From Candidatus Woesearchaeota archaeon (GTDB lineage Archaea; Nanobdellota; Nanobdellia; Woesearchaeales; GW2011-AR4): a stretch of 21,488 nucleotides of DNA. The notes below the pieces were generated by a model. It had not been told where the DNA came from. It made no database searches and saw only the letters and a list, made by a program, of their open reading frames with translations. The stretch is from contig DUHN01000039.1 of NCBI GenBank assembly GCA_013330825.1, positions 1 through 21,488 of the forward strand. Direction: 5' to 3'. Positions 7,330-14,019 of the stretch are shown here, piece after piece; positions within the stretch are counted from its first letter, which is position 1; every line of letters begins with the position of its first letter. Position numbers and translations under genes: made by a program.

Positions 7330-7734
7330 TCAGTTTTCTGACTTCTTTCCCTTTTCCGCCTTTGGCTTTGCCTGTGTGGAAGGCTTCGCGGCTTTCTTCT
7401 CCGCCTTCTTTGCTGCCGGCTTTTCCGGGGCGGATTCCGGCGCTGCCTTGGGGGAAGCTCTCTTGGTGACGGGCCTTGCCGCCGCCTGCTTCGGCTTCGT
7501 CTCCCGCGCAGTGATGCCTTCCTTCTTCAGCGCCTCGGAGACGGCCTTGTGGCTTGCGCCCTTCTCTATCTCGACGATGAGGTCGATGGGCTCAAGGTGG
7601 AGGATGTTGCATTTCCTCCTGCGGGTCTCGCCGTCAACCAGAACAAAGTTCCTGTCAAGAATCTCAACGACTGCGCATCTCTTCCCGGCGTCCCTGCCGG
7701 CGATCTTCACGCACACTCTTCCGATGTCAATCAT
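7330..7734 (-). CDS. rpl14e: Large ribosomal subunit protein eL14 (L14e)
   Basis: The 134-residue protein begins with the KOW-like core of archaeal eL14: MIDIGRVCVKIAGRDAG, then CAVVEILDRNFVLVDG and the RRRKCNILHLEP motif (to ~residue 52). The core ends near residue 80, and about 50 residues of Ala/Lys/Pro-rich low-complexity tail follow. The frame is open upstream to 7983, but ATG 7734 fits the family and has a strong GGAGGA ribosome-binding site just before it. In many archaea cmk lies between eL34 and eL14; here only an 83-nt spacer is present. Confidence 0.92.
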   Translation of the reverse strand: MIDIGRVCVKIAGRDAGKRCAVVEILDRNFVLVDGETRRRKCNILHLEPIDLIVEIEKGASHKAVSEALKKEGITARETKPKQAAARPVTKRASPKAAPESAPEKPAAKKAEKKAAKPSTQAKPKAEKGKKSEN

Positions 7735-7817
7735 GGTGGTTTCCTCCTCTTCCTGGGGGCGTCGCCGCATCCCCGGGAGAAATGACAAATCAATGAACGC
7801 TAAAGCGATGAATGGGA

Positions 7818-8090
7818 TCAGGATGATGCCCGTGCCTTCGCGACGTGCGCATCCCGTGCGCAGGCGCTGCACAGCATGCCGCCGTAGGGGCGCGACGGCC
7901 TCCTGCCGGACAGCGTGTGCTTCCTGACGCGCGAGAGCGTGCCGTGGGCCATCCCCAGGAGCGCATCGCCGCATTTGCCGCACGCGGGCTTGCCTACCTT
8001 GCGCTCCTTGTACTGCATCGAGACGCGGCCGCCGGGAACTTTCCTCTTCACCCTCCTCAGGGAGCGTGAGCGCAATGCTGGCTTTACCAT
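7818..8090 (-). CDS. rpl34e: Large ribosomal subunit protein eL34 (L34e)
   Basis: This 90-residue basic protein has the eL34 pattern: RSRSLRRVKRKVPGGRVSMQYKERK, then a zinc-ribbon-like pair CGKCG (~37-41) and the later CSACA near residue 75, with the intervening RVRKHTLSGRRPSRPYGG typical of archaeal and eukaryotic eL34. It opens the eL34-eL14-thioesterase operon. A TATA box sits 26 nt upstream of the ATG, so the message is probably leaderless. It is divergent from the pilin-like gene. Confidence 0.93.
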   Translation of the reverse strand: MVKPALRSRSLRRVKRKVPGGRVSMQYKERKVGKPACGKCGDALLGMAHGTLSRVRKHTLSGRRPSRPYGGMLCSACARDAHVAKARASS

Positions 8091-8111
8091 GATTTTGGGA
8101 GAGGAAGGCGA

Positions 8112-8119
8112 TTTATAAA
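8112..8119 (-). promoter_or_regulatory. TATA box for the eL34 operon
   Basis: TTTATAAA centred about 26 nt before ATG 8090, preceded on the minus strand by GC as in the helicase promoter. It predicts a leaderless start. Confidence 0.65.
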
Positions 8120-8160
8120 GCTATCCTTGACGTCGGGGCAGCCTTTCGCGACATTCACAA

Positions 8161-8170
8161 TATTTAAATA
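8161..8170 (+). promoter_or_regulatory. TATA box for pilin-like gene
   Basis: TATTTAAATA centred about 27 nt before ATG 8192. A GGAGG sequence at 8183-8187 also precedes the ATG by 4 nt, so the gene has both leaderless spacing and a good ribosome-binding site. The true start of transcription may lie slightly upstream of the usual distance. Confidence 0.6.
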
Positions 8171-8191
8171 GAAACCATCATTGGAGGATTC

Positions 8192-8674
8192 ATGGCCTTT
8201 TCCTCAAAAAAAGGTGTGTCGCCGCTCATCGCGACCATCCTCCTGATAGCGTTCGCCGTGGCCCTGGGCACGGTCATCATGAACTGGGGACTGAGCCTGG
8301 GCAGCTCATCTGACGACCCGTGCGCGAAAGTGGCCCTGGAACTGAAGAAGATGGTGGACAACGGGGAAGTGTGCTACGGCAACCGGGGAGCGGAAGGCTA
8401 CCTCAATTTCGTCATCGAGAACAGCGGCTCGACGGACATCAGCGGGGTGAGCATCTGGCTCACCGGCAGGAAAAAGACGGACCTGGTGGACCTGGGCAGC
8501 CTGTCCATCCCGCGCCGCGAGACATTCGACAAGACCGGCAACGGTGTCATTTTCGACTTCAGCGCCATCGGGAACCTCGATCAGGTGCAGTTCATCCCCC
8601 GGATAATGGTGAACGGCAAGGAGAAGGCGTGCATCAAGCAGGCGGTGCAGCCGAGTGACGTGAAATTCTGTTGA
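8192..8674 (+). CDS. Type IV pilin-like secreted protein (class III signal peptide)
   Basis: The 160-residue product starts with a short basic leader ending KKG, followed by VSPLIATILLIAFAVALGTVIM (given in two parts: VSPLIATILLIA and FAVALGTVIM). This is the class III signal peptide and hydrophobic assembly helix of archaeal pilins. Cleavage by the FlaK/PibD-type peptidase is expected after G8. The rest is an exported beta-rich domain with four cysteines (44, 61, 147, 160) that could form two disulfides. No assembly ATPase or other pilin gene is nearby. The gene stands alone in reverse orientation between the DUF106 gene and eL34, interrupting a conserved ribosomal cluster. The class is clear; whether it is a pilus subunit, adhesin or surface protein is not. 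Confidence 0.85.
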   Translation: MAFSSKKGVSPLIATILLIAFAVALGTVIMNWGLSLGSSSDDPCAKVALELKKMVDNGEVCYGNRGAEGYLNFVIENSGSTDISGVSIWLTGRKKTDLVDLGSLSIPRRETFDKTGNGVIFDFSAIGNLDQVQFIPRIMVNGKEKACIKQAVQPSDVKFC

Positions 8675-8700
8675 GAATCCTTCTTTTGAGGCGTATTATG

Positions 8701-8732
8701 GCTAATAGGGCTGTATAGCTAATAGCTAATAT
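8701..8732. repeat. Short GCTAATA repeats between convergent genes
   Basis: GCTAATA occurs three times, at 8701, 8718 and 8725, in the 51-nt space between the pilin-like and DUF106 stops; the last copy covers the DUF106 stop. It may only be AT-rich spacer sequence. Confidence 0.4.
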
Positions 8733-9484
8733 ACCTTCATCAGCTTCCTCAGTCCAAGGCTGAAGGCAATCGAGAGGATGATGTAGACGGCCAGCCATCC
8801 CATCTTCCAGCCGAGGAGGTTCAGCACGATGTGCTTCTGGTAGTTGATCTCCAGTGACTTGATGTCGGAATCCTTGACAGCGGTCTTGACCAGCCTGTCA
8901 GCATACGCCCGCTCGGAGGTCACGATCACTTCCTGCAGGTAGCTCTGCCCCTTGTAGATGTAGTCCAGCGTGTATGTCCCCTCCTTGCCTGCCTTCAGGG
9001 TGAAGATGATGGAGTCCCCGCTGATGTCCTTCGTCGCAGAGCCGTCGATGGAAAGGCCGTCCGGCACCTTGAGGGAAACCTGGCCGTCCGCCATTGGGCG
9101 CGTGAAGTGCACCGTGGTCGAGAACTGGTCCCCCTGCTGTATCGGCTCGAAGGCCAGATGGGTGTTCATCCAGCCGAAGATGAAGATGATGGGGATGAAC
9201 GTGATGAGCGTCGATTTCATGGACATGCTCATGTACTTGAGGTTGGTCTTCATGGCCTCCTTCTGCACGCGCATGACCTCTCCGGGCTTGTCCTTGAGCT
9301 CCTTCATCTCCTTCTGGAACTCCTTGATCTCGCCCTTGAGCTGCTTCATGAGGCTCTGGTTGGTGGTGTACTTGTAGATCAGGGTGATGAGCAACGATAC
9401 CAGCAGAGAGAATATCAGGAGGGCGAGGAAGGAAGGGAGCCGGAACAGCGGCCCGAGGAATGGGTCGAGGAAGCTGAATGCCAT
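8726..9484 (-). CDS. DUF106 membrane protein, archaeal Oxa1/EMC3/TMCO1-like insertase
   Basis: The 252-residue protein has the Oxa1-superfamily layout: TM1 (~17-37), a cytosolic charged coiled-coil hairpin (~43-80), TM2 (~91-107) and TM3 (~218-245). Archaeal members (DUF106) are related to YidC, Get1, EMC3 and TMCO1 and help insert membrane proteins beside the ribosome and SecY. Its location right behind secY (3 nt after its stop) fits that role. Between TM2 and TM3 there is an added beta-rich stretch (~111-190) that should face outside the cell and makes this copy longer than the simple three-helix members. Start ATG 9484. Confidence 0.85.
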   Translation of the reverse strand: MAFSFLDPFLGPLFRLPSFLALLIFSLLVSLLITLIYKYTTNQSLMKQLKGEIKEFQKEMKELKDKPGEVMRVQKEAMKTNLKYMSMSMKSTLITFIPIIFIFGWMNTHLAFEPIQQGDQFSTTVHFTRPMADGQVSLKVPDGLSIDGSATKDISGDSIIFTLKAGKEGTYTLDYIYKGQSYLQEVIVTSERAYADRLVKTAVKDSDIKSLEINYQKHIVLNLLGWKMGWLAVYIILSIAFSLGLRKLMKVY

Positions 9485-9487
9485 GGC

Positions 9488-10900
9488 TTATCCACCCATG
9501 AACCTGCGCATCATGGGGTTCATGTCCATCATGTGCTGCTTTGCGATCTCCTCATAGAGCTTGTAGGTGATCATGACCGCAAGCAGGAGGGCGGTGCCGT
9601 TGCTCAGCGAGCCGGAGATGTCCGCTATCGCGGCGAGGAATCCGACGGTGAGGCCGCCCATGACCGTGAGGGGGGTGATGTACCTGCCAAGGAGCCGTTC
9701 AAGCACGCGCTGGTCCTTGCGGAATCCCGGCACCTGCAGGCCGGAGGACATCATGTTCCTCGCCTGCGACTTGGCGTCCATGCCGGCCGTCTGCACCCAG
9801 AAGATGCTGAACAGCACGCTGCCTCCCATGAGGAAGAGGAGGTAGACGAAAGCCTGCGCGTAGATCTGCCAGCCGATGAAGGCCGTGTGCTGCTGGATGA
9901 TGGAGGTGATGAGCCTCGGCGCCTGTATCCAGTAGACCAATCCGGATGTCGCCTGGCCGGCCGAGCTGAACGTGCCAAGCAGGGGATGGCCCCAATTCTG
10001 GAGCAGGTTCCCCCAGAGCTGGAAATTCGCCATGAGCGCGGAGATGAGGATGACGGGGATGTTGGAGGTGTAGATGAACGACAGCGGCCACCGCACGCCG
10101 TGCCCGCGCACCATCCCGAAGGAAAGGGGGATCTCCACTTTCATGGCAGAGGCATAGACGGCGATGACGAACACGAACGCCGTCGAGAGGATGCCCGCGA
10201 TCATGAGGGTAGCGGTCGTTGGGTCGCCGGCGGCGAGGCTCTGGAAGAACGCCGGCACCGCCCCTGCAGAATAGGTGATGCCGCTGATGCCGGAAGGGCC
10301 GGGAAGCCAGTTGAAGGTCTGCAGGAGGAGGCTCTTCGCCACTCCCGCGACGATGAAGAGCGAGACACCAGACCCGAAGCCCCATTTCGAGACGACCTCA
10401 TCCATGAAGAGGATGAGGATCCCGCCCAAAAAGAGCTGGAAGATGAGCATGAGCTGGAACTGGAAATACCATGGCGTCCCGGCGAGGCTCTCCGCCGGGG
10501 CAAGGCCGCCCATGAAGACGTAGATGGAGGACTCGAAGAGGATGAAGAAGACAGAGAGGATCTTCTGCGTGCCCTGGAAGAGCTTCTTGCCTTCCGGAGC
10601 GGTGAGGTCAAACTTGATGATGCCAGAGCCGTTGAGCAGCTGGAGGACGATGGACGCGGTGACGATGGGGCCGATGCCGAGAGAGATGAGGGAGCCGAAT
10701 TCCGCGCCGAGGATGATGGAGAGCGTCTCGAAGCGCTGGAGGGCGTTGACGCCGAGGCCGAACAGGGGCATCATGCCCATGAGGAAGAAGATGGAAAGGA
10801 CGATGAGCGTCCACTTGAGCTTCTCCTTGAAGGAGAGCGTCTTCTGCGTCGGCCCCTCCACTTCGGGGAGATTGTTGAGAATGGTCCTCCAGAGCGCCAT
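9488..10900 (-). CDS. secY: Protein translocase subunit SecY
   Basis: This is the channel subunit of the archaeal SecYEbeta translocon, which moves proteins through and into the membrane. The 470-residue product has about ten hydrophobic helices. Recognisable parts are the N-terminal FKEKLKWTLIVLSIFFLMG, the GPIVTASIVLQLLNGSGII segment after the plug, and the cytosolic loop region with FRKDQRVLERLLGRYI near residue 390 that contacts ribosomes. Length is normal for archaeal SecY. The gene follows uL15 after 167 nt, the longest gap between genes in the cluster, which holds a likely separate promoter. It is followed by the DUF106 insertase gene. Confidence 0.97.
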   Translation of the reverse strand: MALWRTILNNLPEVEGPTQKTLSFKEKLKWTLIVLSIFFLMGMMPLFGLGVNALQRFETLSIILGAEFGSLISLGIGPIVTASIVLQLLNGSGIIKFDLTAPEGKKLFQGTQKILSVFFILFESSIYVFMGGLAPAESLAGTPWYFQFQLMLIFQLFLGGILILFMDEVVSKWGFGSGVSLFIVAGVAKSLLLQTFNWLPGPSGISGITYSAGAVPAFFQSLAAGDPTTATLMIAGILSTAFVFVIAVYASAMKVEIPLSFGMVRGHGVRWPLSFIYTSNIPVILISALMANFQLWGNLLQNWGHPLLGTFSSAGQATSGLVYWIQAPRLITSIIQQHTAFIGWQIYAQAFVYLLFLMGGSVLFSIFWVQTAGMDAKSQARNMMSSGLQVPGFRKDQRVLERLLGRYITPLTVMGGLTVGFLAAIADISGSLSNGTALLLAVMITYKLYEEIAKQHMMDMNPMMRRFMGG

Positions 10901-10943
10901 GGTAGTGGTATGCCAAAAATAAAGGGGTTTTTATGCCTTGTTG

Positions 10944-10952
10944 TTTTTTATA
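10944..10952 (-). promoter_or_regulatory. Likely TATA box for secY
   Basis: On the minus strand TATAAAAAA, centred about 48 nt upstream of ATG 10900. Transcription would start near 10921 and leave a leader of about 20 nt. A second AT-rich run at 10915-10923 lies only ~20 nt from the ATG, too near to be the TATA box of a leaderless start. Confidence 0.45.
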
Positions 10953-11067
10953 GGGGAGTCATTTCAATGATGTGTGAAAACATTGACAAAAACAAACAAC
11001 CCACCATACCTTTCCATAACCAAAATATAATACAACCAATTTTAACCAACAACAACCAGATGAGCGA

Positions 11068-11547
11068 TTATGCCTGCTCTTCCTTCCCTGGTGATTTGTT
11101 GCCGGCTCCAGTAGCGATGACATCTCCGCCTGCCTGCTTGATCCTCTCGACGGCCTGCTGGGAAGCGTAAGAGACCGTGACCTTCATCCTGGTCCGCGCA
11201 ACCCCCCCTCCCAGGAGCTTGGTGTAGCCTGCCTTGCCGAGGTCCACGCTGATCGTCTCCTTGTCCTTCGAGGCGCTGCCCTGCGCGATGAACTGCGGCA
11301 GCCTCTCCTCGAGGAGATTGAGGTTGATGACCGCATCCTTCTTCCTGCGCGATTTCGAGGTGAAGCCGCGCTTGCCGAAGTACGGCTCCTTCCAGATGCT
11401 GGGCTTCTTGCTGTCCGCGCGCTTGCCGGAGCCGGCCATGCCCCTGCCGCCGCGGTGGCCCGCGCCTCTCCTTTTCTTCTTGGCGCCGCCGCCGTGGGTC
11501 TGGCTTCCGCGGTACCTGCTTTTCTTCGAGCGTTTGTTGACAACCAT
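11068..11547 (-). CDS. rpl15: Large ribosomal subunit protein uL15
   Basis: The 159-residue protein has the Gly/Arg-rich N-terminal extension of uL15 (SRYRGSQTHGGGAKKKRRGAGHRGGRG) split here as SRYRGSQTHGGG and KKKRRGAGHRGGRG, the archaeal GKRGFTSKSRRKK segment, and the C-terminal globular part containing KLLGGGVARTRMKVTV, which binds 23S rRNA. The ATG at 11547 has a good AGGTGA ribosome-binding site. Cotranscribed after uL30. Confidence 0.95.
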   Translation of the reverse strand: MVVNKRSKKSRYRGSQTHGGGAKKKRRGAGHRGGRGMAGSGKRADSKKPSIWKEPYFGKRGFTSKSRRKKDAVINLNLLEERLPQFIAQGSASKDKETISVDLGKAGYTKLLGGGVARTRMKVTVSYASQQAVERIKQAGGDVIATGAGNKSPGKEEQA

Positions 11548-11586
11548 GAGTCACCTTGCTATCACAATCACATCATCATATTATGA

Positions 11587-12012
11587 TCATATCATGCGCT
11601 GGAGGAGATCGTTGATCTTCTCCCCGCGATAGCCGAGAGCGCCTCCCTTGCTGAACACTTTCTTCGTGCCCTTGCGCCCGTATCCCTTACGCGGTGGGCT
11701 CAGGCGGAAATACCTCTTCAGCATTTTTCCGCCTTCCTGAACATATTTTCCCTCCTCTTCCTTGCCGCCCTTGAACTCCTCCCCTTTCTTCTCGACGAGG
11801 AGCTTATGCGTGGCATCATCGATCTCCCCCCAGGTGATGAAATCCTTCGCTCTCTGAAGCATGCCAAGGTATTCCGGGCTGTGAGGGATGATGGTGCAGT
11901 AGTTCTGGCGGTGGAGGCGCAGGCTCCTCAATGTCGCCTTGGCGTTCCCGGTCGCGCCGATGGTGCCGCGCACCTGGACGACAGCAATCCGCTGAGTGGT
12001 CTTGTCTGCCAT
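11587..12012 (-). CDS. rpl30: Large ribosomal subunit protein uL30
   Basis: The 141-residue product has the archaeal long form of uL30: IAVVQVRGTIGATGNAKATL, then the LRLHRQNYCTII motif and the C-terminal RLSPPRKGYGRKGTKKVFSKGG that archaeal and eukaryotic L7/L30 proteins carry. GGAG, overlapping the uS5 stop, serves as ribosome-binding site 4 nt before the ATG. It lies between uS5 and uL15 as in other archaea. Confidence 0.95.
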   Translation of the reverse strand: MADKTTQRIAVVQVRGTIGATGNAKATLRSLRLHRQNYCTIIPHSPEYLGMLQRAKDFITWGEIDDATHKLLVEKKGEEFKGGKEEEGKYVQEGGKMLKRYFRLSPPRKGYGRKGTKKVFSKGGALGYRGEKINDLLQRMI

Positions 12013-12013
12013 C

Positions 12014-12928
12014 TTACTCCGCCTTTGCCAGCGATCCCTCCACGATGCACAGCGATTTCTCGTCGTTTGCGAGGACCTTCATCTCCATGAGCTTCTTGAG
12101 GGCCTCAAACAGCGCGTACAGGACGTTCATCTTGGACTTGGTCTCGCCCTCTGTCTTCGACCAGACGTCCTTGATACCTGCGAGGCGGAGGATCTTCTTG
12201 CATTCGTCGCCGATGCAGAGCCCGGTGCCGCGGGGAGCGGGCATGAGGGTGACTTTCACCGAGCCGCACTTGCCGGAGACGGCGAAGGGGATGGTGTTGG
12301 GCTCGTTGCCCGTGTCCTGCCACGTGCCGTTGCCCCTCCGTATCCTGATGATGTTGAGCTTCGCGTTCCTGATGGCCTTCTCCCTGCCGGGGACAGTCTC
12401 GCGCGCCTTGCCGAACCCGATGCCGATGTAGCCGTCCTCGTTTCCGAGGGCAGCGACGGTGGAGAAGCTCGGCTTGTTGCCCTCGCGCGTCTTCTTCTGG
12501 GTCTGCTTGAACACGCGCTCCTGGCCGCCGCCGAACTTTCCCTTCGCCTGGCCGACCATGAGGAGCTCCGTCTTCAGCCCCGGCATGAGCGCGTCGACAA
12601 TCTCCGCCTCAAGGATGCGCTCGCGCGCATCGAGAATCTGGTCGATGGAGGTGACGTTCCCCGCCTTCACCCTCTTCCCGAGCGAGGTCTTGGGACTCCA
12701 TGCATCCTTGTTGAACATGCCTTCGGTGTCGGGCTTGCTGACTTCCTCGACGTCGACGATGACGACCGGCTCCTCAGCCTCCGGTGCGGGCGGCAATGCC
12801 AGCGCTGGTGATGGCACCGGTGTCTCTGCTGCCGGCAGTGCTGCAGCCTTTTCCTCCGGCGCCTCTTCGGCCTGTGCGCCCTTCGTTGCTTCGTTCTCCG
12901 TGTCAGCAGGTGTCTTTTTCTTTGGCAT
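12014..12928 (-). CDS. rps5: Small ribosomal subunit protein uS5 with acidic N-terminal extension
   Basis: This is a component of the small subunit near the mRNA entry and decoding centre. The conserved part starts near residue 80 (WSPKTSLGKRVKAG), with the double-stranded RNA-binding-like domain (ARERILEAEIVDALMPGL) and the GNEDGYIGIGFGKA motif, and ends with APRGTGLCIGDECKKILRLAG and following helices. Residues 1-~75 form a low-complexity extension rich in Ala, Pro and Glu, not typical for the family (~210-220 residues in archaea; 304 here). ATG 12928 is preferred over the one at 12946 because a GAGGG site lies 7 nt before it. Confidence 0.94.
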   Translation of the reverse strand: MPKKKTPADTENEATKGAQAEEAPEEKAAALPAAETPVPSPALALPPAPEAEEPVVIVDVEEVSKPDTEGMFNKDAWSPKTSLGKRVKAGNVTSIDQILDARERILEAEIVDALMPGLKTELLMVGQAKGKFGGGQERVFKQTQKKTREGNKPSFSTVAALGNEDGYIGIGFGKARETVPGREKAIRNAKLNIIRIRRGNGTWQDTGNEPNTIPFAVSGKCGSVKVTLMPAPRGTGLCIGDECKKILRLAGIKDVWSKTEGETKSKMNVLYALFEALKKLMEMKVLANDEKSLCIVEGSLAKAE

Positions 12929-12950
12929 TCGTGTTCCCTCGATCATGCAT

Positions 12951-13511
12951 TCATGCGTTCAGTATCTTTGACTTCATCTCCTGGAATCTCGCCACGATGT
13001 CGTCCGGCTTGTGTCTTTTCCTGTAGGAGCCGAATTGCGTGTCGCCGGCGGATGCCGCATAGGAGGCGATGTGCCTGCCCTCGATGCGGTCCTTGTCCGG
13101 CAGGACATCCTTGCTGTGCGGCACCTGGAGCCCGGCATCGACGGCACCGGCCAGGGCGGCATACAGCCTCGACTTCTTGATGGGAGTGTACAGGCCAAGG
13201 TCGAGGATCGCTTCCCCCATCCTGAGCTTCTTCGCTTTCGCGCCCAAGAGCAGGCCGACGAGGTATGCGCTGGGCAGGTTCCCCCCATTGATGTCCCAGC
13301 CGAGCTTCTTCAGCTCCTGGGTGCTCGACGAGGCGAGAATCCTGTCCCCATTGCCATGGAATCCGACAAGGGAGGCGTACATCCCCTTCAGGGATTTCCG
13401 CACCACCAGGCGCGGCTTTCCTGACTGCAGGAGCTTGAGGCGCTTCCTGTAGTTCGTCCTCCCTTCCCGCTTCCTGCGATGGGGCACCGTGTAGATGTTT
13501 TGCGCTTTCAT
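12951..13511 (-). CDS. rpl18: Large ribosomal subunit protein uL18
   Basis: The 186-residue protein binds 5S rRNA with uL5. It shows the archaeal long form: YTVPHRRKREGRTNYRKRLKLL split as YTVPHRRKREGRT and NYRKRLKLL, KPRLVVRKSLKGMYASLVGF, the GWDINGGNLPSAYLVGLLLG region, and DLGLYTPIKKSRLYAALAGA. An AT-rich segment upstream could carry an internal promoter. The stop is 22 nt before the selected uS5 start. Confidence 0.95.
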   Translation of the reverse strand: MKAQNIYTVPHRRKREGRTNYRKRLKLLQSGKPRLVVRKSLKGMYASLVGFHGNGDRILASSSTQELKKLGWDINGGNLPSAYLVGLLLGAKAKKLRMGEAILDLGLYTPIKKSRLYAALAGAVDAGLQVPHSKDVLPDKDRIEGRHIASYAASAGDTQFGSYRKRHKPDDIVARFQEMKSKILNA

Positions 13512-13522
13512 GGTGATTTACA

Positions 13523-13547
13523 GTATTTTACAGTATATTTGTATATT
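13523..13547 (-). promoter_or_regulatory. Possible internal promoter for uL18
   Basis: The 35-nt gap between eL19 and uL18 is very AT-rich in an otherwise GC-rich cluster. On the minus strand it reads AAATATACAAATATACTG, with a TATA-like segment (CAAATATA) about 27 nt from ATG 13511. It also contains two copies of TTACAGTA. A weak internal promoter is plausible but unproven. Confidence 0.35.
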
Positions 13548-14014
13548 TATGGTGATGGTGATTTGGGTTGCGCGGTCATCTTGTGCTCTTCCATATAGAG
13601 CTTGATGTGGCGCTTGTTCCTGAAAAAGCCGCCCTTGATCTTGAGGTACAATTCGCGGAATGCCTCTGAGCCGATGATATCCTTCTCCTTGAGGTCCTTG
13701 ATGAACGCGCGCTGGAGGCGCGTCTTTGCCATCCAGATCTCCTTGGGATGCGCCCGTGCAGAGCCGCGCCCTTTCCTCGATCCAGGACCGCGCTGCCTTC
13801 CTTTGCTCTTCTGGTGCTGGATGTTGCGCGCCCTGAACCGGGAGACTCCCCTGGCAGGGATTTCAACGATGGCCCTGCGCTTTATCAGGACCTTGATGTC
13901 CGCCTTGGTGATGGCTTCCTTGATTTCCTCGAGCGCTTCCGGCTCAAAGCGAACCCTCTTCGTCGAGCAGCCGAGGAGCTGCGCCGCAAGCCTTTTCTGG
14001 ATGGTGAACTGCAT
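13547..14014 (-). CDS. rpl19e: Large ribosomal subunit protein eL19 (L19e)
   Basis: The 155-residue protein has the eL19 pattern: FTIQKRLAAQLLGCSTKRVRFEPEALEEI near the start (shown as TIQKRLAAQLLGCSTKRV and RFEPEALEEI), then KVLIKRRAIVEIPARGVSR, and the basic region KGRQRGPGSRKGRGSARAHPK that lies along 23S rRNA. ATG 14014 is chosen with a GAGG site at about 14025-14028. A TTG start at 14023 is possible and would add three residues. It follows eL32 with stop and start nearly overlapping. Confidence 0.95.
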   Translation of the reverse strand: MQFTIQKRLAAQLLGCSTKRVRFEPEALEEIKEAITKADIKVLIKRRAIVEIPARGVSRFRARNIQHQKSKGRQRGPGSRKGRGSARAHPKEIWMAKTRLQRAFIKDLKEKDIIGSEAFRELYLKIKGGFFRNKRHIKLYMEEHKMTAQPKSPSP

Positions 14015-14019
14015 GGTGC

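Noticed and set aside
7735..7817. Possible membrane-anchor extension of eL14 or tiny hydrophobic gene (GIILIPFIALAFIDLSFL)
   Set aside because: The eL14 family start and a strong GGAGGA site are at 7734; the stretch has no start codon with a ribosome-binding site and is only a short spacer.
9107..11170. A 687-codon open frame on the plus strand
   Set aside because: It runs antisense through DUF106, secY and the end of uL15. The translation is a Glu/His/Asp/Arg-rich composition typical of a GC-rich gene read backwards, without any recognisable domain.
11548..11586. Palindrome-like ATCATATTATGAT run between uL30 and uL15
   Set aside because: Short, imperfect and AT-rich; no sign that it is more than spacer sequence, with the uL15 ribosome-binding site at its end.
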